DNA of 57,163 nt from Burkholderiales bacterium (GTDB taxonomy: Bacteria > Pseudomonadota > Gammaproteobacteria > Burkholderiales > Burkholderiaceae_C). Within the stretch, counting starts at the first letter, position 1; the number at the start of each line of letters is the position of its first letter. The notes beneath the pieces are model-generated. The model was not told where the DNA came from. It saw only the letters and a program-made list of their open reading frames with translations, and did not search any database. Shown here in pieces: positions 28,861-37,757 of the stretch. The DNA is taken from assembly GCA_011391155.1 (NCBI GenBank), contig JAABRA010000381.1, positions 1-57,163 of the forward strand. Direction: 5' to 3'. The position numbers and the translations under genes were made by a program.

Positions 28861-29469
28861 TCAGTTCAGGGGACCCACGCAGGCCGTACTCGTCGCGATG
28901 CTGGCCGTCAGGTTGCCGGCATTGGACTGGTTGGAGTTCAACGCCTGGTCGGTGGCGCCGCCGCCAGCAGTGACGGGGCCGGTGTCGGCGCTGGTGTTGG
29001 AACTGCTGACGCCCGAACTCAGGCTGCCGGTGTTGCTCTGCCCGTTGTTCAGCGTGCCATTGGCTGCCGCGCTCGTACCGGACAAAGCGCTGGTTGCAGC
29101 GTTGGCGGCAGAGTTCGCGTTGGTCGCCCCGGAGTTGGTGATGGACGGCGACGATGTGCTGGCCGTCGTGGCGTTGCTGCCAGTGTTGCCCGTGGCACCG
29201 GCATTGACCGAACAATTCACCTGCCTGTCAACATACGTAGTGCTGGAGTTGGTGTTGGTGGTGTTGTAGGTGTTCTGGACGGCGTCGTAATAGCCGCCCT
29301 TTTTCTTTTCGATCTGGTCGAGCACAAGGCTCCTGTTCCACTTTTCTGCCACCGTGGGAAACTGCCAGGGGACGTTTTCCATCAATCCATTGGCTGAAGC
29401 ACCCGATACCAGCACTGCCAAGGTCAGTCCCAAGCCAGCCTGTGGCAAAAATCGCCTGTTCTTCCTCAA
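28861..29469 (-). CDS. Small secreted Asn/Ser-rich protein, curlin/HfaA-like candidate
   Basis: A 202-residue exported protein. The start is TTG at 29469 with a good GGGAGG ribosome-binding site; the signal peptide ends GASA before NG. A short conserved-looking charged segment (NVPWQFPTVAEKWNRSLVL) is followed by a low-complexity region of Asn, Ser, Thr, Ala and Gly. This contains LNNGQSNTGSLSSGVSS and LNSNQSNAGNLTASIAT, the same N-x-Q-S-N motif found throughout the giant protein downstream. Two cysteines (NCSV and TACV) bracket the repeat part. It is first in the operon and may be a major subunit or nucleator. The family is not recognised with certainty. Confidence 0.75.
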   Translation of the reverse strand: MRKNRRFLPQAGLGLTLAVLVSGASANGLMENVPWQFPTVAEKWNRSLVLDQIEKKKGGYYDAVQNTYNTTNTNSSTTYVDRQVNCSVNAGATGNTGSNATTASTSSPSITNSGATNANSAANAATSALSGTSAAANGTLNNGQSNTGSLSSGVSSSNTSADTGPVTAGGGATDQALNSNQSNAGNLTASIATSTACVGPLN

Positions 29470-29953
29470 GAGAGCCTCCCTTTTTTACCCGAGATGAATG
29501 CCCGACCAATTCCGTCTTGAGCCCAGCCGGACCCGGTCGCAGGGCAAATTCCTTTACCCAGCCGCCGCGAGTCTTCGACTGGCGGCGCCGATAATTGCCT
29601 TTGACAAAAGTTTTTCACAGAATCTGCCAAATTGCAACTCATGTAACGAAATCAGTCAGAAGCCGCGAATTCTGAGGCTTTAATGACATTCGTCAAGTAC
29701 TTTCTCACGACAAAATTCTGGTAACGAAATGCATCGTAAGCAACCCGCCTGCAGCGTCCGTTGCTATACCTCAAGCGCGTGAAATTTTCGCGTCTCTGGT
29801 CTCTGATCACCTGCGGGATGCCACAGGTCCATCTCAACCGGCAGGGCGTTCAACCGGGGTGATCCGGTTTGCCGATCGCTCTTGAGGTCCATGCCGCCGT
29901 TCATGCCTGGCGATCCAGCGCGCTTTTTATGTGGGCTCGAGAGCCGCCACACG
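29470..29953. other. 484-bp non-coding control region upstream of the fibre operon
   Basis: No gene is seen. The middle (about 29580-29740) is clearly more A/T-rich than the rest of the window. TAACGAAAT occurs twice in the same orientation (29644-29652 and 29722-29730), 78 bases apart. AAGCC...GGCTT forms a small inverted repeat at 29660-29681. The side near mtnA is GC-rich and shows nothing clear. The length and the base change suggest a regulated promoter region. Confidence 0.5.
29668..29696 (-). promoter_or_regulatory. Candidate sigma-70 promoter for the fibre operon
   Basis: On the minus strand TTGACG (29696-29691) is separated by 17 bases from AGAATT (29673-29668). The transcript would have a leader of about 190 bases before the TTG start at 29469. 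The -35 box is good and the -10 box only fair. One TAACGAAAT copy lies on each side. Confidence 0.3.
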
Positions 29954-31018
29954 TCAGAAGCTGAAGAGTCTGGCGATGCTGTCGCGGCCTGGTTTCATCA
30001 AGACGCCTTTTTCGGTGATCAGGGCCGTGACCAGTTCCGCCGGAGTCACATCAAAAGCGGGGTTGCGGACCTGCACGCCCTTCGCGGCCCACTGATGCAC
30101 CCCGAATCCGGTGACTTCATCGGCGGCCCTCTCCTCGATCGGAATGGCAGCGCCGTCGGGAACTTCGAGGTCAATGGTGGACAGCGGACAGGCCACATAA
30201 AAAGGAATGCCGTGGCGATGCGCCAGCACGGCCACCATGTAGGTGCCGATCTTGTTCGCGACATCGCCATTGGCGGCTACGCGGTCGGTGCCGACCACGA
30301 CAGCATCGACCTCGCCGTGGCTCATCAGGTGCCCGGCCATGTTGTCGGTGATCAGCGTCACGGGAATATGCTCCTGCACCATTTCCCAGGCCGTCAGCCG
30401 CGCGCCCTGCAGGAAAGGCCGCGTCTCGTCAGCGATCACCGAAACTGATTTGCCAGCCTCCACGGCGCTGCGTATGACACCGAGGGCCGTGCCATGCCCC
30501 GCCGTGGCCAAGGCACCCGCGTTGCAGTGCGTGAGAACCCGGGCACCGTCCGGCAACAGCGCCGCGCCAAAAGCGCCCATCGCGCGGTTGATGCGAATAT
30601 CCTCGGCTGCTATTTCGTGCGCTTCGCCCAGGAGGATGTTGGCAATGTCAGGCACCGGCAGGTGCTGGCTGGCACGCCAGCCGCCGCGCATCCGCTTCAA
30701 TGCCCAGAACAGGTTGATCGCCGTCGGCCGGCTCGCGGCCAGCACTGCAAACCCCGTGTCCAGGCCTGCCGAAAAGGCATCCCGGGCGGCGTCTTGCAAG
30801 GCCCTGGCTTCCAGCGCAATGCCGTAGGCCGCGGCGCAACCGATGGCCGGGGCACCGCGAACCACCATGGCGCGAATGCCTTCGGCCACTTCAGCGGCGC
30901 GGTCGTAGCGCAGGTACTCGAACCGCTGCGGCAGCACCCGCTGATCGATCATTTCAAGGCGGCCCTCCCGCCATCGCAAGGTCTGCACGGGCTGATCATC
31001 ACCGGGCCTCTGCCGCAT
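29954..31018 (-). CDS. mtnA: S-methyl-5-thioribose-1-phosphate isomerase
   Basis: It converts the aldose phosphate from methylthioadenosine (or the 5-deoxyribose analogue) into the ribulose form. The catalytic residues are present as Cys165 in THCNAGALATAGHG and Asp244 in VVVGTDRVAANGDVANKIG. MVVRGAPAIGCAAAYG near the N-terminus is typical. The 354 residues match the family. It follows the aldolase gene by about 40 bases, and no mtnB, mtnC or mtnD is nearby, so the classical methionine salvage set is not here. Confidence 0.95.
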   Translation of the reverse strand: MRQRPGDDQPVQTLRWREGRLEMIDQRVLPQRFEYLRYDRAAEVAEGIRAMVVRGAPAIGCAAAYGIALEARALQDAARDAFSAGLDTGFAVLAASRPTAINLFWALKRMRGGWRASQHLPVPDIANILLGEAHEIAAEDIRINRAMGAFGAALLPDGARVLTHCNAGALATAGHGTALGVIRSAVEAGKSVSVIADETRPFLQGARLTAWEMVQEHIPVTLITDNMAGHLMSHGEVDAVVVGTDRVAANGDVANKIGTYMVAVLAHRHGIPFYVACPLSTIDLEVPDGAAIPIEERAADEVTGFGVHQWAAKGVQVRNPAFDVTPAELVTALITEKGVLMKPGRDSIARLFSF

Positions 31019-31060
31019 ACTTGTCCTTTCCTGTAGTCAGAATCGACTGGCTCCCGCTAA

Positions 31061-31744
31061 TTACACGTCCTGCCGCCGCCCATAGCCCTTGAACTTTTCC
31101 AGGACCTCCAGCATTTGAGCGCCCGAGAGCAAGTGGGGTTGACCCAGCTGCAACGCGGTCCAGTATTGCGCGCACAGGGATTCCACCTCCACCGCCACGG
31201 CCAGTGCCTCCGCCAGATCGCGCCCCAGCGCGATCTGGCCGTGATTCCCAAGCAGGCAGGCCTTGCGGTCTTCGAGGGCTACCAAGGCCAGATCGGAAAG
31301 CGCCTGGCTCCCGAATAGCGCGTAGGGTGCGCACCGAATGGTGTCGCCGCCGGCCACCGCGATCATGTAATGAAACGGCGGGATATCCCGATGCAGGCAG
31401 GCCAGCGAGGTTGCATACCGGGAATGGGTGTGGACGACGGCATTGATCTCCGGGCGCGCGGCAAGAATGTCACGGTGAATGCGCCATTCGCTGGAGGGGT
31501 TGCCGGCGCCACGGATCGCCCCTGAGAAGTCCATCTCCACGATGGCATCGGGCGACAGCTCGTCGACCGGCACGCCGGAGGGCGTCACAAAAAATGAGGG
31601 ACCGGCTCGATGCCCGATGTTGCCTGAAGTCCCGCGATTCAAGCCCAACGCGTCCAGTCGCCGGGCTGCTGCCACGATGTCCCCACGAAGGTTTCGCGCA
31701 CCGGCGTCCACGCCGGGAGGTCCTGGGGGATGGCCCGTGGTCAA
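31061..31744 (-). CDS. Class II aldolase (AraD/FucA-like), probable Ald2-type
   Basis: A Zn2+-dependent aldolase of the fuculose-phosphate type. The metal ligands appear as HTHSRYATSLAC and NHGQIALGRD. LGLNRGTSGNIGHR and FFVTPSGVPVDEL are the family N-terminal motifs. The start is uncertain: a TTG at 31744 overlaps the mtnP stop (TTGA), and a GTG at 31711 is an alternative; the frame is open further upstream but within mtnP. Between mtnP and mtnA the likely substrate is 5-methylthio- or 5-deoxy-ribulose 1-phosphate, split to dihydroxyacetone phosphate and an aldehyde. Confidence 0.85.
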   Translation of the reverse strand: MTTGHPPGPPGVDAGARNLRGDIVAAARRLDALGLNRGTSGNIGHRAGPSFFVTPSGVPVDELSPDAIVEMDFSGAIRGAGNPSSEWRIHRDILAARPEINAVVHTHSRYATSLACLHRDIPPFHYMIAVAGGDTIRCAPYALFGSQALSDLALVALEDRKACLLGNHGQIALGRDLAEALAVAVEVESLCAQYWTALQLGQPHLLSGAQMLEVLEKFKGYGRRQDV

Positions 31745-32628
31745 GGCATCAACACCCGGCCGGCGACCGCGTCGAGACGCCGGAGCATCTCCGGGTCTCG
31801 CGCCTCGGGTGCGGTGATCAGCGCGTGCTGCAACGCGCTGCGGCACCCACAGGCCGGCGCCGCAGAGTCTGCCTGAATCCGGGGTGCCACCTTCGTCAGC
31901 ATGCCGCGTGCCTTGTCGGCATTGGACAGCAGCACCTTGATGATTGCCTCCACCGTCACCGCATCATGGTCGGGGTGCCAGCAATCAAAATCGGTGACCA
32001 TCGCCACAGTGGCGTAACAGAGCTCGGCTTCCCGCGCCAGCTTGGCTTCAGGCATGTTGGTCATGCCGATCACGTCGCAGTTCCAGCTGCGGTAGAGATT
32101 GGATTCCGCCAGGCTCGAAAATTGGGGCCCTTCCATGACGAGGTAAGTGCCGCCCCGGGCTACCGGGATGCCGGATTCCCGCGCAGCGGTCTCAAGGTGC
32201 GCGCCCAGCCGACTGCACACCGGGTGCGCCATGGAAACATGGGCCACGAGCCCGGTGCCAAAAAAACTTTTCTCGCGGGCAAAGGTTCGGTCAATGAACT
32301 GGTCGACGAGCACGAAAGTGCCTGGGGGCAAATCCTCACGCAGGGAACCGACCGCGCTGACAGAGATCAGGTCGGTCACGCCCGCGCGCTTGAGCGCATC
32401 GATATTGGCACGAAAGTTGATTTCGGAAGGCGCAATCCGGTGTCCCCGTCCGTGCCGGGGAAGAAACACCATCGGCTGGTCATCGAGATCTCCGAACAGG
32501 AGTTCGTCCGACGGCGCCCCGAAAGGGGAGTCCACCCTGGCCCAACGCTTGTTCGTGAGCCCGTCGATGTCATAGACACCGCTGCCGCCCAGGATGCCGA
32601 TCACCGGCGTCTGAATCCCTCGTGTCAT
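31741..32628 (-). CDS. mtnP: S-methyl-5'-thioadenosine phosphorylase
   Basis: It splits methylthioadenosine, and usually 5'-deoxyadenosine, with phosphate into adenine and the sugar 1-phosphate. The N-terminus has IGILGGSGVYDIDGL with the phosphate loop, then RHGRGHRIAPSEINFRANI. GTYLVMEGPQFSSLAES and VTDFDCWHPDH are typical of the family. The frame is open to 32745, but the family start sets the ATG at 32628 (295 residues), two bases after the fadD stop. Confidence 0.94.
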   Translation of the reverse strand: MTRGIQTPVIGILGGSGVYDIDGLTNKRWARVDSPFGAPSDELLFGDLDDQPMVFLPRHGRGHRIAPSEINFRANIDALKRAGVTDLISVSAVGSLREDLPPGTFVLVDQFIDRTFAREKSFFGTGLVAHVSMAHPVCSRLGAHLETAARESGIPVARGGTYLVMEGPQFSSLAESNLYRSWNCDVIGMTNMPEAKLAREAELCYATVAMVTDFDCWHPDHDAVTVEAIIKVLLSNADKARGMLTKVAPRIQADSAAPACGCRSALQHALITAPEARDPEMLRRLDAVAGRVLMP

Positions 32629-32630
32629 GC

Positions 32631-34310
32631 TTATTTCTTGTCCCTGAGTTCGCGGCGCAGGATCTTGCCCACCGGCGTCTTGGGCAGTTCGGCCCGGAAC
32701 TCGATCATTTTGGGCTGTTTGTAGCCTGTGAGGTTGGCTTTGCAAAACTCGCGGACTTTGGCTTCAGTCAGCGCCGGATCTTTCTTGACGATGACCAGCT
32801 TGACCGCCTCGCCCGATTTTTCGTCGGTGACACCCACCGCCGCGCACTCCAGGACGCCGGGGCAATCCGACACCACCTCTTCCACTTCGTTGGGATAGAC
32901 GTTGAAGCCACTGACCAGGATCATGTCTTTCTTGCGGTCCACGATCTTGAAGTAACCGCGCGCATCCATGACGCCCACGTCACCGGTCTTGAAGTAGCCA
33001 TCGGGCGTCATGACCTTGGCGGTCTCGTCCGGCCGCTGCCAGTAGCCGGCCATCACCTGCGGGCCCTTGATGGCGATTTCTCCGGGCTGGCCCAGGGTCG
33101 TGACCTCAACACCCTCGTCGTCAAGCAACTTCATCCACGTACTGGGCAAGGGCACACCAATGGTGCCGGTGTATTCGGTGCTGGTCGTGGGGTTGCAGCT
33201 GGCCGAAGGGCTGGTCTCGCTCAAGCCATAGCCCTCGCAGATCGGGCAACCGGTCTTTTCCAGCCAGAGCTTGGCCACAGCGCCCTGCACCGCGGTGCCG
33301 CCGCCGACAGAGACCTTGAGATTTTTCCAGTTGACGGTGTTGAAATCCGGGTGGTTGGCCAGGCCATTGAACAGCGTGTTCACCGCCGGGAAGCTGTGAA
33401 TGGTGTGTTTGGAGAGCTCCTTCAGGACGCCCGGGATGTCGCGGGGGTTGGGAATCAGCACCAGCTTGCCCCCCATGCGCATGGACAGCATCATGCCCAC
33501 CGTGAACGCGAAGATGTGATACAGCGGCAGCGCACAGACGCCGGTCGACTGCTCCCCAGCCGGGATCTTGGCCATGACCGGCTGGTTCCAGACCTCGGAC
33601 TGCAACACGTTGGCAATCACGTTGCGATGTAACAGCACGGCCCCCTTGGAGACCCCGGTGGTGCCCCCGGTGTACTGCAGCACCGCCACATCATCCGCCT
33701 TGACGGGTGGGTTCTGGAAGGGCGCCTTGGTGCCCCGGGCAATGGCTTCGTTGAAGCGCACGGCGCCCGGCAGGTTGTAGGCGGGCACCATCTTCTTGAC
33801 GTTGCGGACCGCGTAATTGACCAGCGTACCCTTGAGCAGGCCCAGCTGGTCGCCCATGGCGCACAGCACCACATGCTTGACCGGCGTGTGCGCAATGCAC
33901 TGCTCCAGCGTGGTGGCGAAGTTCTCGATGATCACGATGGCCTTGGCACCGGAATCCTTGAGCTGATGCTCCAGTTCGCGCGGCGTGTACAGCGGGTTGA
34001 CATTGACCACCACCAGCCCAGCGCGCAGGATGGCCGCCACGGCCACCGGATATTGCGGCACATTGGGCATCATGATGGCGACGCGATCGCCCTTGACCAG
34101 GCCCAGCCCCTGCAGGTAGGCCGCAAAGGCGCGGCTCAGGCTGTCGGTCTGGGCATAGGTGATGTCCTTGCCCATGAAGCTGTAGGCGGTGCGGGCGGCG
34201 TACTTCTTGAAACTCTCTTCCATCAACGCGACCAGCGAGGGGTACTGGGAGGGTTCGATGTCGGCTGGCACACCCTGGGGGTAGCTGCTCAGCCAGATGC
34301 GTTCAGTCAT
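32631..34310 (-). CDS. fadD: Long-chain fatty acid-CoA ligase
   Basis: An adenylate-forming enzyme that activates fatty acids to acyl-CoA at the inner membrane. The AMP-binding motif LQYTGGTTGVSKGA is at residues 211-224. EGYGLSETSP, GYFKTGDVGVMDARGYF and, near the end, the catalytic Lys region TPVGKILRREL are intact. The 559 residues are the normal length. It is the first gene of a run of four that continues with mtnP, the aldolase and mtnA. A palindrome lies just upstream. Confidence 0.93.
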   Translation of the reverse strand: MTERIWLSSYPQGVPADIEPSQYPSLVALMEESFKKYAARTAYSFMGKDITYAQTDSLSRAFAAYLQGLGLVKGDRVAIMMPNVPQYPVAVAAILRAGLVVVNVNPLYTPRELEHQLKDSGAKAIVIIENFATTLEQCIAHTPVKHVVLCAMGDQLGLLKGTLVNYAVRNVKKMVPAYNLPGAVRFNEAIARGTKAPFQNPPVKADDVAVLQYTGGTTGVSKGAVLLHRNVIANVLQSEVWNQPVMAKIPAGEQSTGVCALPLYHIFAFTVGMMLSMRMGGKLVLIPNPRDIPGVLKELSKHTIHSFPAVNTLFNGLANHPDFNTVNWKNLKVSVGGGTAVQGAVAKLWLEKTGCPICEGYGLSETSPSASCNPTTSTEYTGTIGVPLPSTWMKLLDDEGVEVTTLGQPGEIAIKGPQVMAGYWQRPDETAKVMTPDGYFKTGDVGVMDARGYFKIVDRKKDMILVSGFNVYPNEVEEVVSDCPGVLECAAVGVTDEKSGEAVKLVIVKKDPALTEAKVREFCKANLTGYKQPKMIEFRAELPKTPVGKILRRELRDKK

Positions 34311-34340
34311 GCGAGAGACTCCATGCTTGTCGGTAAAACC

Positions 34341-34370
34341 GATATTCTGTCTTGAAACTGACAGGATATC
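34341..34370. promoter_or_regulatory. Candidate operator, 11-bp inverted repeat upstream of fadD
   Basis: GATATTCTGTC and GACAGGATATC form an inverted repeat with one mismatch around eight bases. It lies 31-60 bases before the fadD ATG, where a -10/-35 region is expected; GAATAT within it could be the -10. The symmetry and place suggest a dimeric repressor of the TetR or GntR kind. Confidence 0.45.
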
Positions 34371-34500
34371 CGTTGTGTTTTCCCTTAGCGGGGCACAGAG
34401 TCACCCAGAAGACCGCCCCGCAAGCAGCTGACGGTCCGGACCCCGCGCAAAGCCCGACGGCAAGGGCGACCTGGACGCGGATTCTGGTATCAGCGCTGTT

Positions 34501-35919
34501 TCAGGCCTTTAGGGCCGTCAGCACTTCGTCCAGCATCTTCTTGGCGTCGCCAAACAGCATGCGGTTGTTCTCTTTGTAGAACAGCGGGTTGTCCACCCCG
34601 GCGTAGCCCGAGGCCATGCTGCGCTTCATGACGATGGAGGTCTTGGCTTTCCAGACTTCGAGCACCGGCATGCCGGCAATCGGGCTGCTCGGGTCGTCCT
34701 GCGCGCCGGGGTTCACGATGTCGTTGGCGCCAATCACCATGACCACATCGGTTTTCGGGAAGTCGTCGTTGAGTTCATCCATCTCGAACACGATGTCGTA
34801 GGGCACCTTGGCCTCGGCCAGCAGCACGTTCATGTGGCCCGGCATGCGGCCCGCCACCGGGTGAATCCCGAAGCGCACGTTGACGCCCTTTTCACGCAGG
34901 TGTTTGGTGATCTCGAAAACCGTGTGCTGCGCCTGCGCCACGGCCATGCCGTAGCCCGGAACAATCACCACGCTCTTGGCTTCGCGCAGGAGCTCTGAGG
35001 TCTCGGTGGCGCTGATCGGGGTGACTTCGCCGGCGGGTTGCGCTGCATCACCGGCGGGCTTGGGTGTCGCACTGGTGGTGCCGAAGCCGCCCGCGATCAC
35101 GCTGATGAAGCTGCGGGCCATCGCCTTGCACATGATGTAGGACAGGATCGCGCCGCTGGAGCCCACCAGGGCGCCGGTCACGATCAGCAGGTCGTTGCTC
35201 AGCATGAAGCCGGTGGCCGCGGCGGCCCATCCCGAGTAGCTGTTGAGCATCGACACCACCACCGGCATGTCGGCGCCACCGATGGCCATTACCATGTGGA
35301 TGCCGAACAGCAGTGCGATCACCGTCATCACGATCAGCGGCGTCATGCCTTCCTGGATGGAATGGGCATTCATGAACTCGCGACCAAACCAGATCACCAC
35401 CAGCAGGCCGGCCAGATTCAGCCAGTGACGCCCCGGCAGCAACATGGGGTTGCCGCTGATGCGCCCGGAGAGCTTGCCGAACGCGATGACGGAGCCGGAG
35501 AAGGTCACGGCGCCGATCAGGATGCCGACGTAGATCTCCATTTCATGAATGGACTTGGCCGCGCCGGTAAAACCCTTGGACGCTTCCGGATCGATGAAGG
35601 TGGCGACACCGACCAGCATCGCGGCCAGGCCGACCATGCTGTGCATCAGCGCGACGAGCTCCGGCATCTGGGTCATCTGCACGGTCCGCGCCGCATACAG
35701 GCCGATGGCCCCGCCTACCACCATGGAACCGATGATCCAGGGGATGCCGGCCAGGGTGACCTGCGGGCCAAAAATCGTGGCCAGCACCGCGATCGCCATG
35801 CCGACGATGCCGTAGAGGTTGCCGCGCAAGGCGGTTTCCTGGTTGGACAGACCGCCCAGGCTCAGGATGAAAAGAATCGTTGCGCCGATGTAGGCAACAG
35901 CTGCCAGTTCGATAGACAT
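34501..35919 (-). CDS. pntB: NAD(P) transhydrogenase beta subunit
   Basis: With PntA it forms the inner-membrane proton-driven transhydrogenase that makes NADPH from NADH. The first 260 residues contain about eight membrane helices. The C-terminal soluble domain III has [36 protein letters not shown] and [12 protein letters not shown], the NADP-binding parts. The 472 residues are normal. It begins 12 bases after the pntA stop. Confidence 0.95.
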   Translation of the reverse strand: MSIELAAVAYIGATILFILSLGGLSNQETALRGNLYGIVGMAIAVLATIFGPQVTLAGIPWIIGSMVVGGAIGLYAARTVQMTQMPELVALMHSMVGLAAMLVGVATFIDPEASKGFTGAAKSIHEMEIYVGILIGAVTFSGSVIAFGKLSGRISGNPMLLPGRHWLNLAGLLVVIWFGREFMNAHSIQEGMTPLIVMTVIALLFGIHMVMAIGGADMPVVVSMLNSYSGWAAAATGFMLSNDLLIVTGALVGSSGAILSYIMCKAMARSFISVIAGGFGTTSATPKPAGDAAQPAGEVTPISATETSELLREAKSVVIVPGYGMAVAQAQHTVFEITKHLREKGVNVRFGIHPVAGRMPGHMNVLLAEAKVPYDIVFEMDELNDDFPKTDVVMVIGANDIVNPGAQDDPSSPIAGMPVLEVWKAKTSIVMKRSMASGYAGVDNPLFYKENNRMLFGDAKKMLDEVLTALKA

Positions 35920-35931
35920 GAATCGCCTCTC

Positions 35932-37590
35932 TTATTTACGGAACATGGCGAGCATGCGCTGGGTCACGGCGAAACCGCCGAACATGTTGATCGCCGTGAG
36001 CACGATGCCCGCCGCGGCCACCCAGGTGATCAGGTCATTGGGGCGGCCGGCCGCGCCGGCTATCGGCGAAATCTGCACCAGCGCGCCGATGGCGATGATG
36101 CTGCTGATGGCGTTGGTCACGCTCATCAGCGGCGTGTGCAGCGCCGGCTTGACGTTCCACACCACCATGTAGCCCACGAAGCAGGCCAGCACGAACACCG
36201 TGAAGTGCGACAGGAACTCGCGCGGGGCGTTGGCGCCAATCAGCCAGAACAGCGCGGCCGCCACGCCGAACATGATGGCCATCTTGCTGCCGGCCATCGG
36301 TTCACCACCGCCGCCATGGCCGTGCCCCTTTTTGGCTGCGGGTGCGGCTGCGGGCTTGACCGCGGCAGCGGGCGCCGCCGGCTGTTTGAGCGCAGGCGGC
36401 GGCCAGGTGATGCTGCCTTCCTTGATGACGGTCAGGCCGCGGATGGCATCGTCTTCCATGTTGACGTTGATGACGCCGTCCTTGGTCTTGCACAGCTCCT
36501 CGGTGAGGCGGAACAGGTTGGTGCCGTACAGCGTCGATGACTGCCTGGCCAGGCGTGAATTCAGGTCGGTGTAGCCGACGATCGTCACGCCGTGTTTCAC
36601 GACGGCCTGGCCGGGTTCGGTCAGCTCGCAGTTGCCGCCACGCTCGGCCGCCATGTCGACGATGACACTGCCGGGCTTCATGCTCATGACCATCTCGGCG
36701 GTGATGAGCTTGGGCGCGGGCTTGCCGGGGATCAGCGCGGTGGTGATGATGATGTCCACCTCCCGGGCCTGCCTGGCGTACATCTCGCGCTGCGCCTTCT
36801 GGAAGCCCTCGCTCATGACCTTAGCGTAGCCGCCACCGCCGCCGCCTTCTTCCTCGTAATCAACCTTGACGAATTCGCCACCCAGCGACGTGACCTGATC
36901 GGCCACTTCGGCACGGGTGTCGTTGGCACGCACGATGGCGCCCAGGCCCGCAGCGGTGCCAATGGCGGCCAGACCGGCCACGCCGGCACCGGCGATGAAG
37001 ACCTTGGCCGGCGGCACCTTGCCCGCAGCCGTGATCTGGCCGTTGAAGAAGCGGCCGAAGGCGTTGGCGGCCTCGATGACGGCGCGATAGCCCGCGACGC
37101 CTGCCTGGGAGGTCAGCGCGTCCATTTTCTGGGCGCGCGACAGCATGCGCGGCAGCGCGTCGATGGCCAGCACGGTCACCTTGCGGGCCGCGAGCTGCTG
37201 CATCAGTTCGGGGTTTTGCGCCGGCCAGATGAAACTGATCAGCGTCTGTCCTTCGTGCATCAGGGCGACTTCGTCCGCGCCCGGTTCGCGCACCTTGAAC
37301 ACGATGTCGGACGCGGCCCACAGCGCCGCAGCGCCTTCGACCACGTCGGCACCCGCAGCGCGGTAGGTGTCATCACTGAAATTGGCCAGCTCGCCGGCAC
37401 CGGATTCGACCACCACCTTGAAGCCGAGCTTGATCAGCTTCTCGACGACTTCGGGCACCGTGGCCACGCGCTTTTCGCCCGGGAAAACCTCGCGCGGCAC
37501 GCCAATGCGCTGCGGCGCCGGGGAAGTTTGGGGGGGCATGGCGACAGGGGTGGAACCCGATGCCGTCTCCGGTGAAACGCCAGTTTGCAT
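35932..37590 (-). CDS. pntA: NAD(P) transhydrogenase alpha subunit
   Basis: The protein combines the NAD-binding domain I and four C-terminal membrane helices in one chain of 552 residues. IGVPREVFPGEKRVATVP and VFIAGAGVAGLAAIGTAAGLGA (in two parts) mark the nucleotide-binding domain. A Pro/Ala and His/Gly linker (KKGHGHGGGGEP) leads to the membrane part. About 27 extra residues precede the usual start; the ATG at 37590 is kept because GAGGAG stands before it, though an internal ATG would give a more usual length. Confidence 0.93.
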   Translation of the reverse strand: MQTGVSPETASGSTPVAMPPQTSPAPQRIGVPREVFPGEKRVATVPEVVEKLIKLGFKVVVESGAGELANFSDDTYRAAGADVVEGAAALWAASDIVFKVREPGADEVALMHEGQTLISFIWPAQNPELMQQLAARKVTVLAIDALPRMLSRAQKMDALTSQAGVAGYRAVIEAANAFGRFFNGQITAAGKVPPAKVFIAGAGVAGLAAIGTAAGLGAIVRANDTRAEVADQVTSLGGEFVKVDYEEEGGGGGGYAKVMSEGFQKAQREMYARQAREVDIIITTALIPGKPAPKLITAEMVMSMKPGSVIVDMAAERGGNCELTEPGQAVVKHGVTIVGYTDLNSRLARQSSTLYGTNLFRLTEELCKTKDGVINVNMEDDAIRGLTVIKEGSITWPPPALKQPAAPAAAVKPAAAPAAKKGHGHGGGGEPMAGSKMAIMFGVAAALFWLIGANAPREFLSHFTVFVLACFVGYMVVWNVKPALHTPLMSVTNAISSIIAIGALVQISPIAGAAGRPNDLITWVAAAGIVLTAINMFGGFAVTQRMLAMFRK

Positions 37591-37757
37591 GAAGCGACTC
37601 CTCGACTTTGTTATTGCGGCGGTCCGGCCGGCACCTCGGGCGTGGCAACCCGGGCGGACGCTTTGCGCCCGAAAGCTTAACTGAATTTGCCGGCGCTTCC
37701 GGCGGGGCTAACCATGAGGTGGATCAATGAAACCCCAATCCCACATAATCGGCCGCC

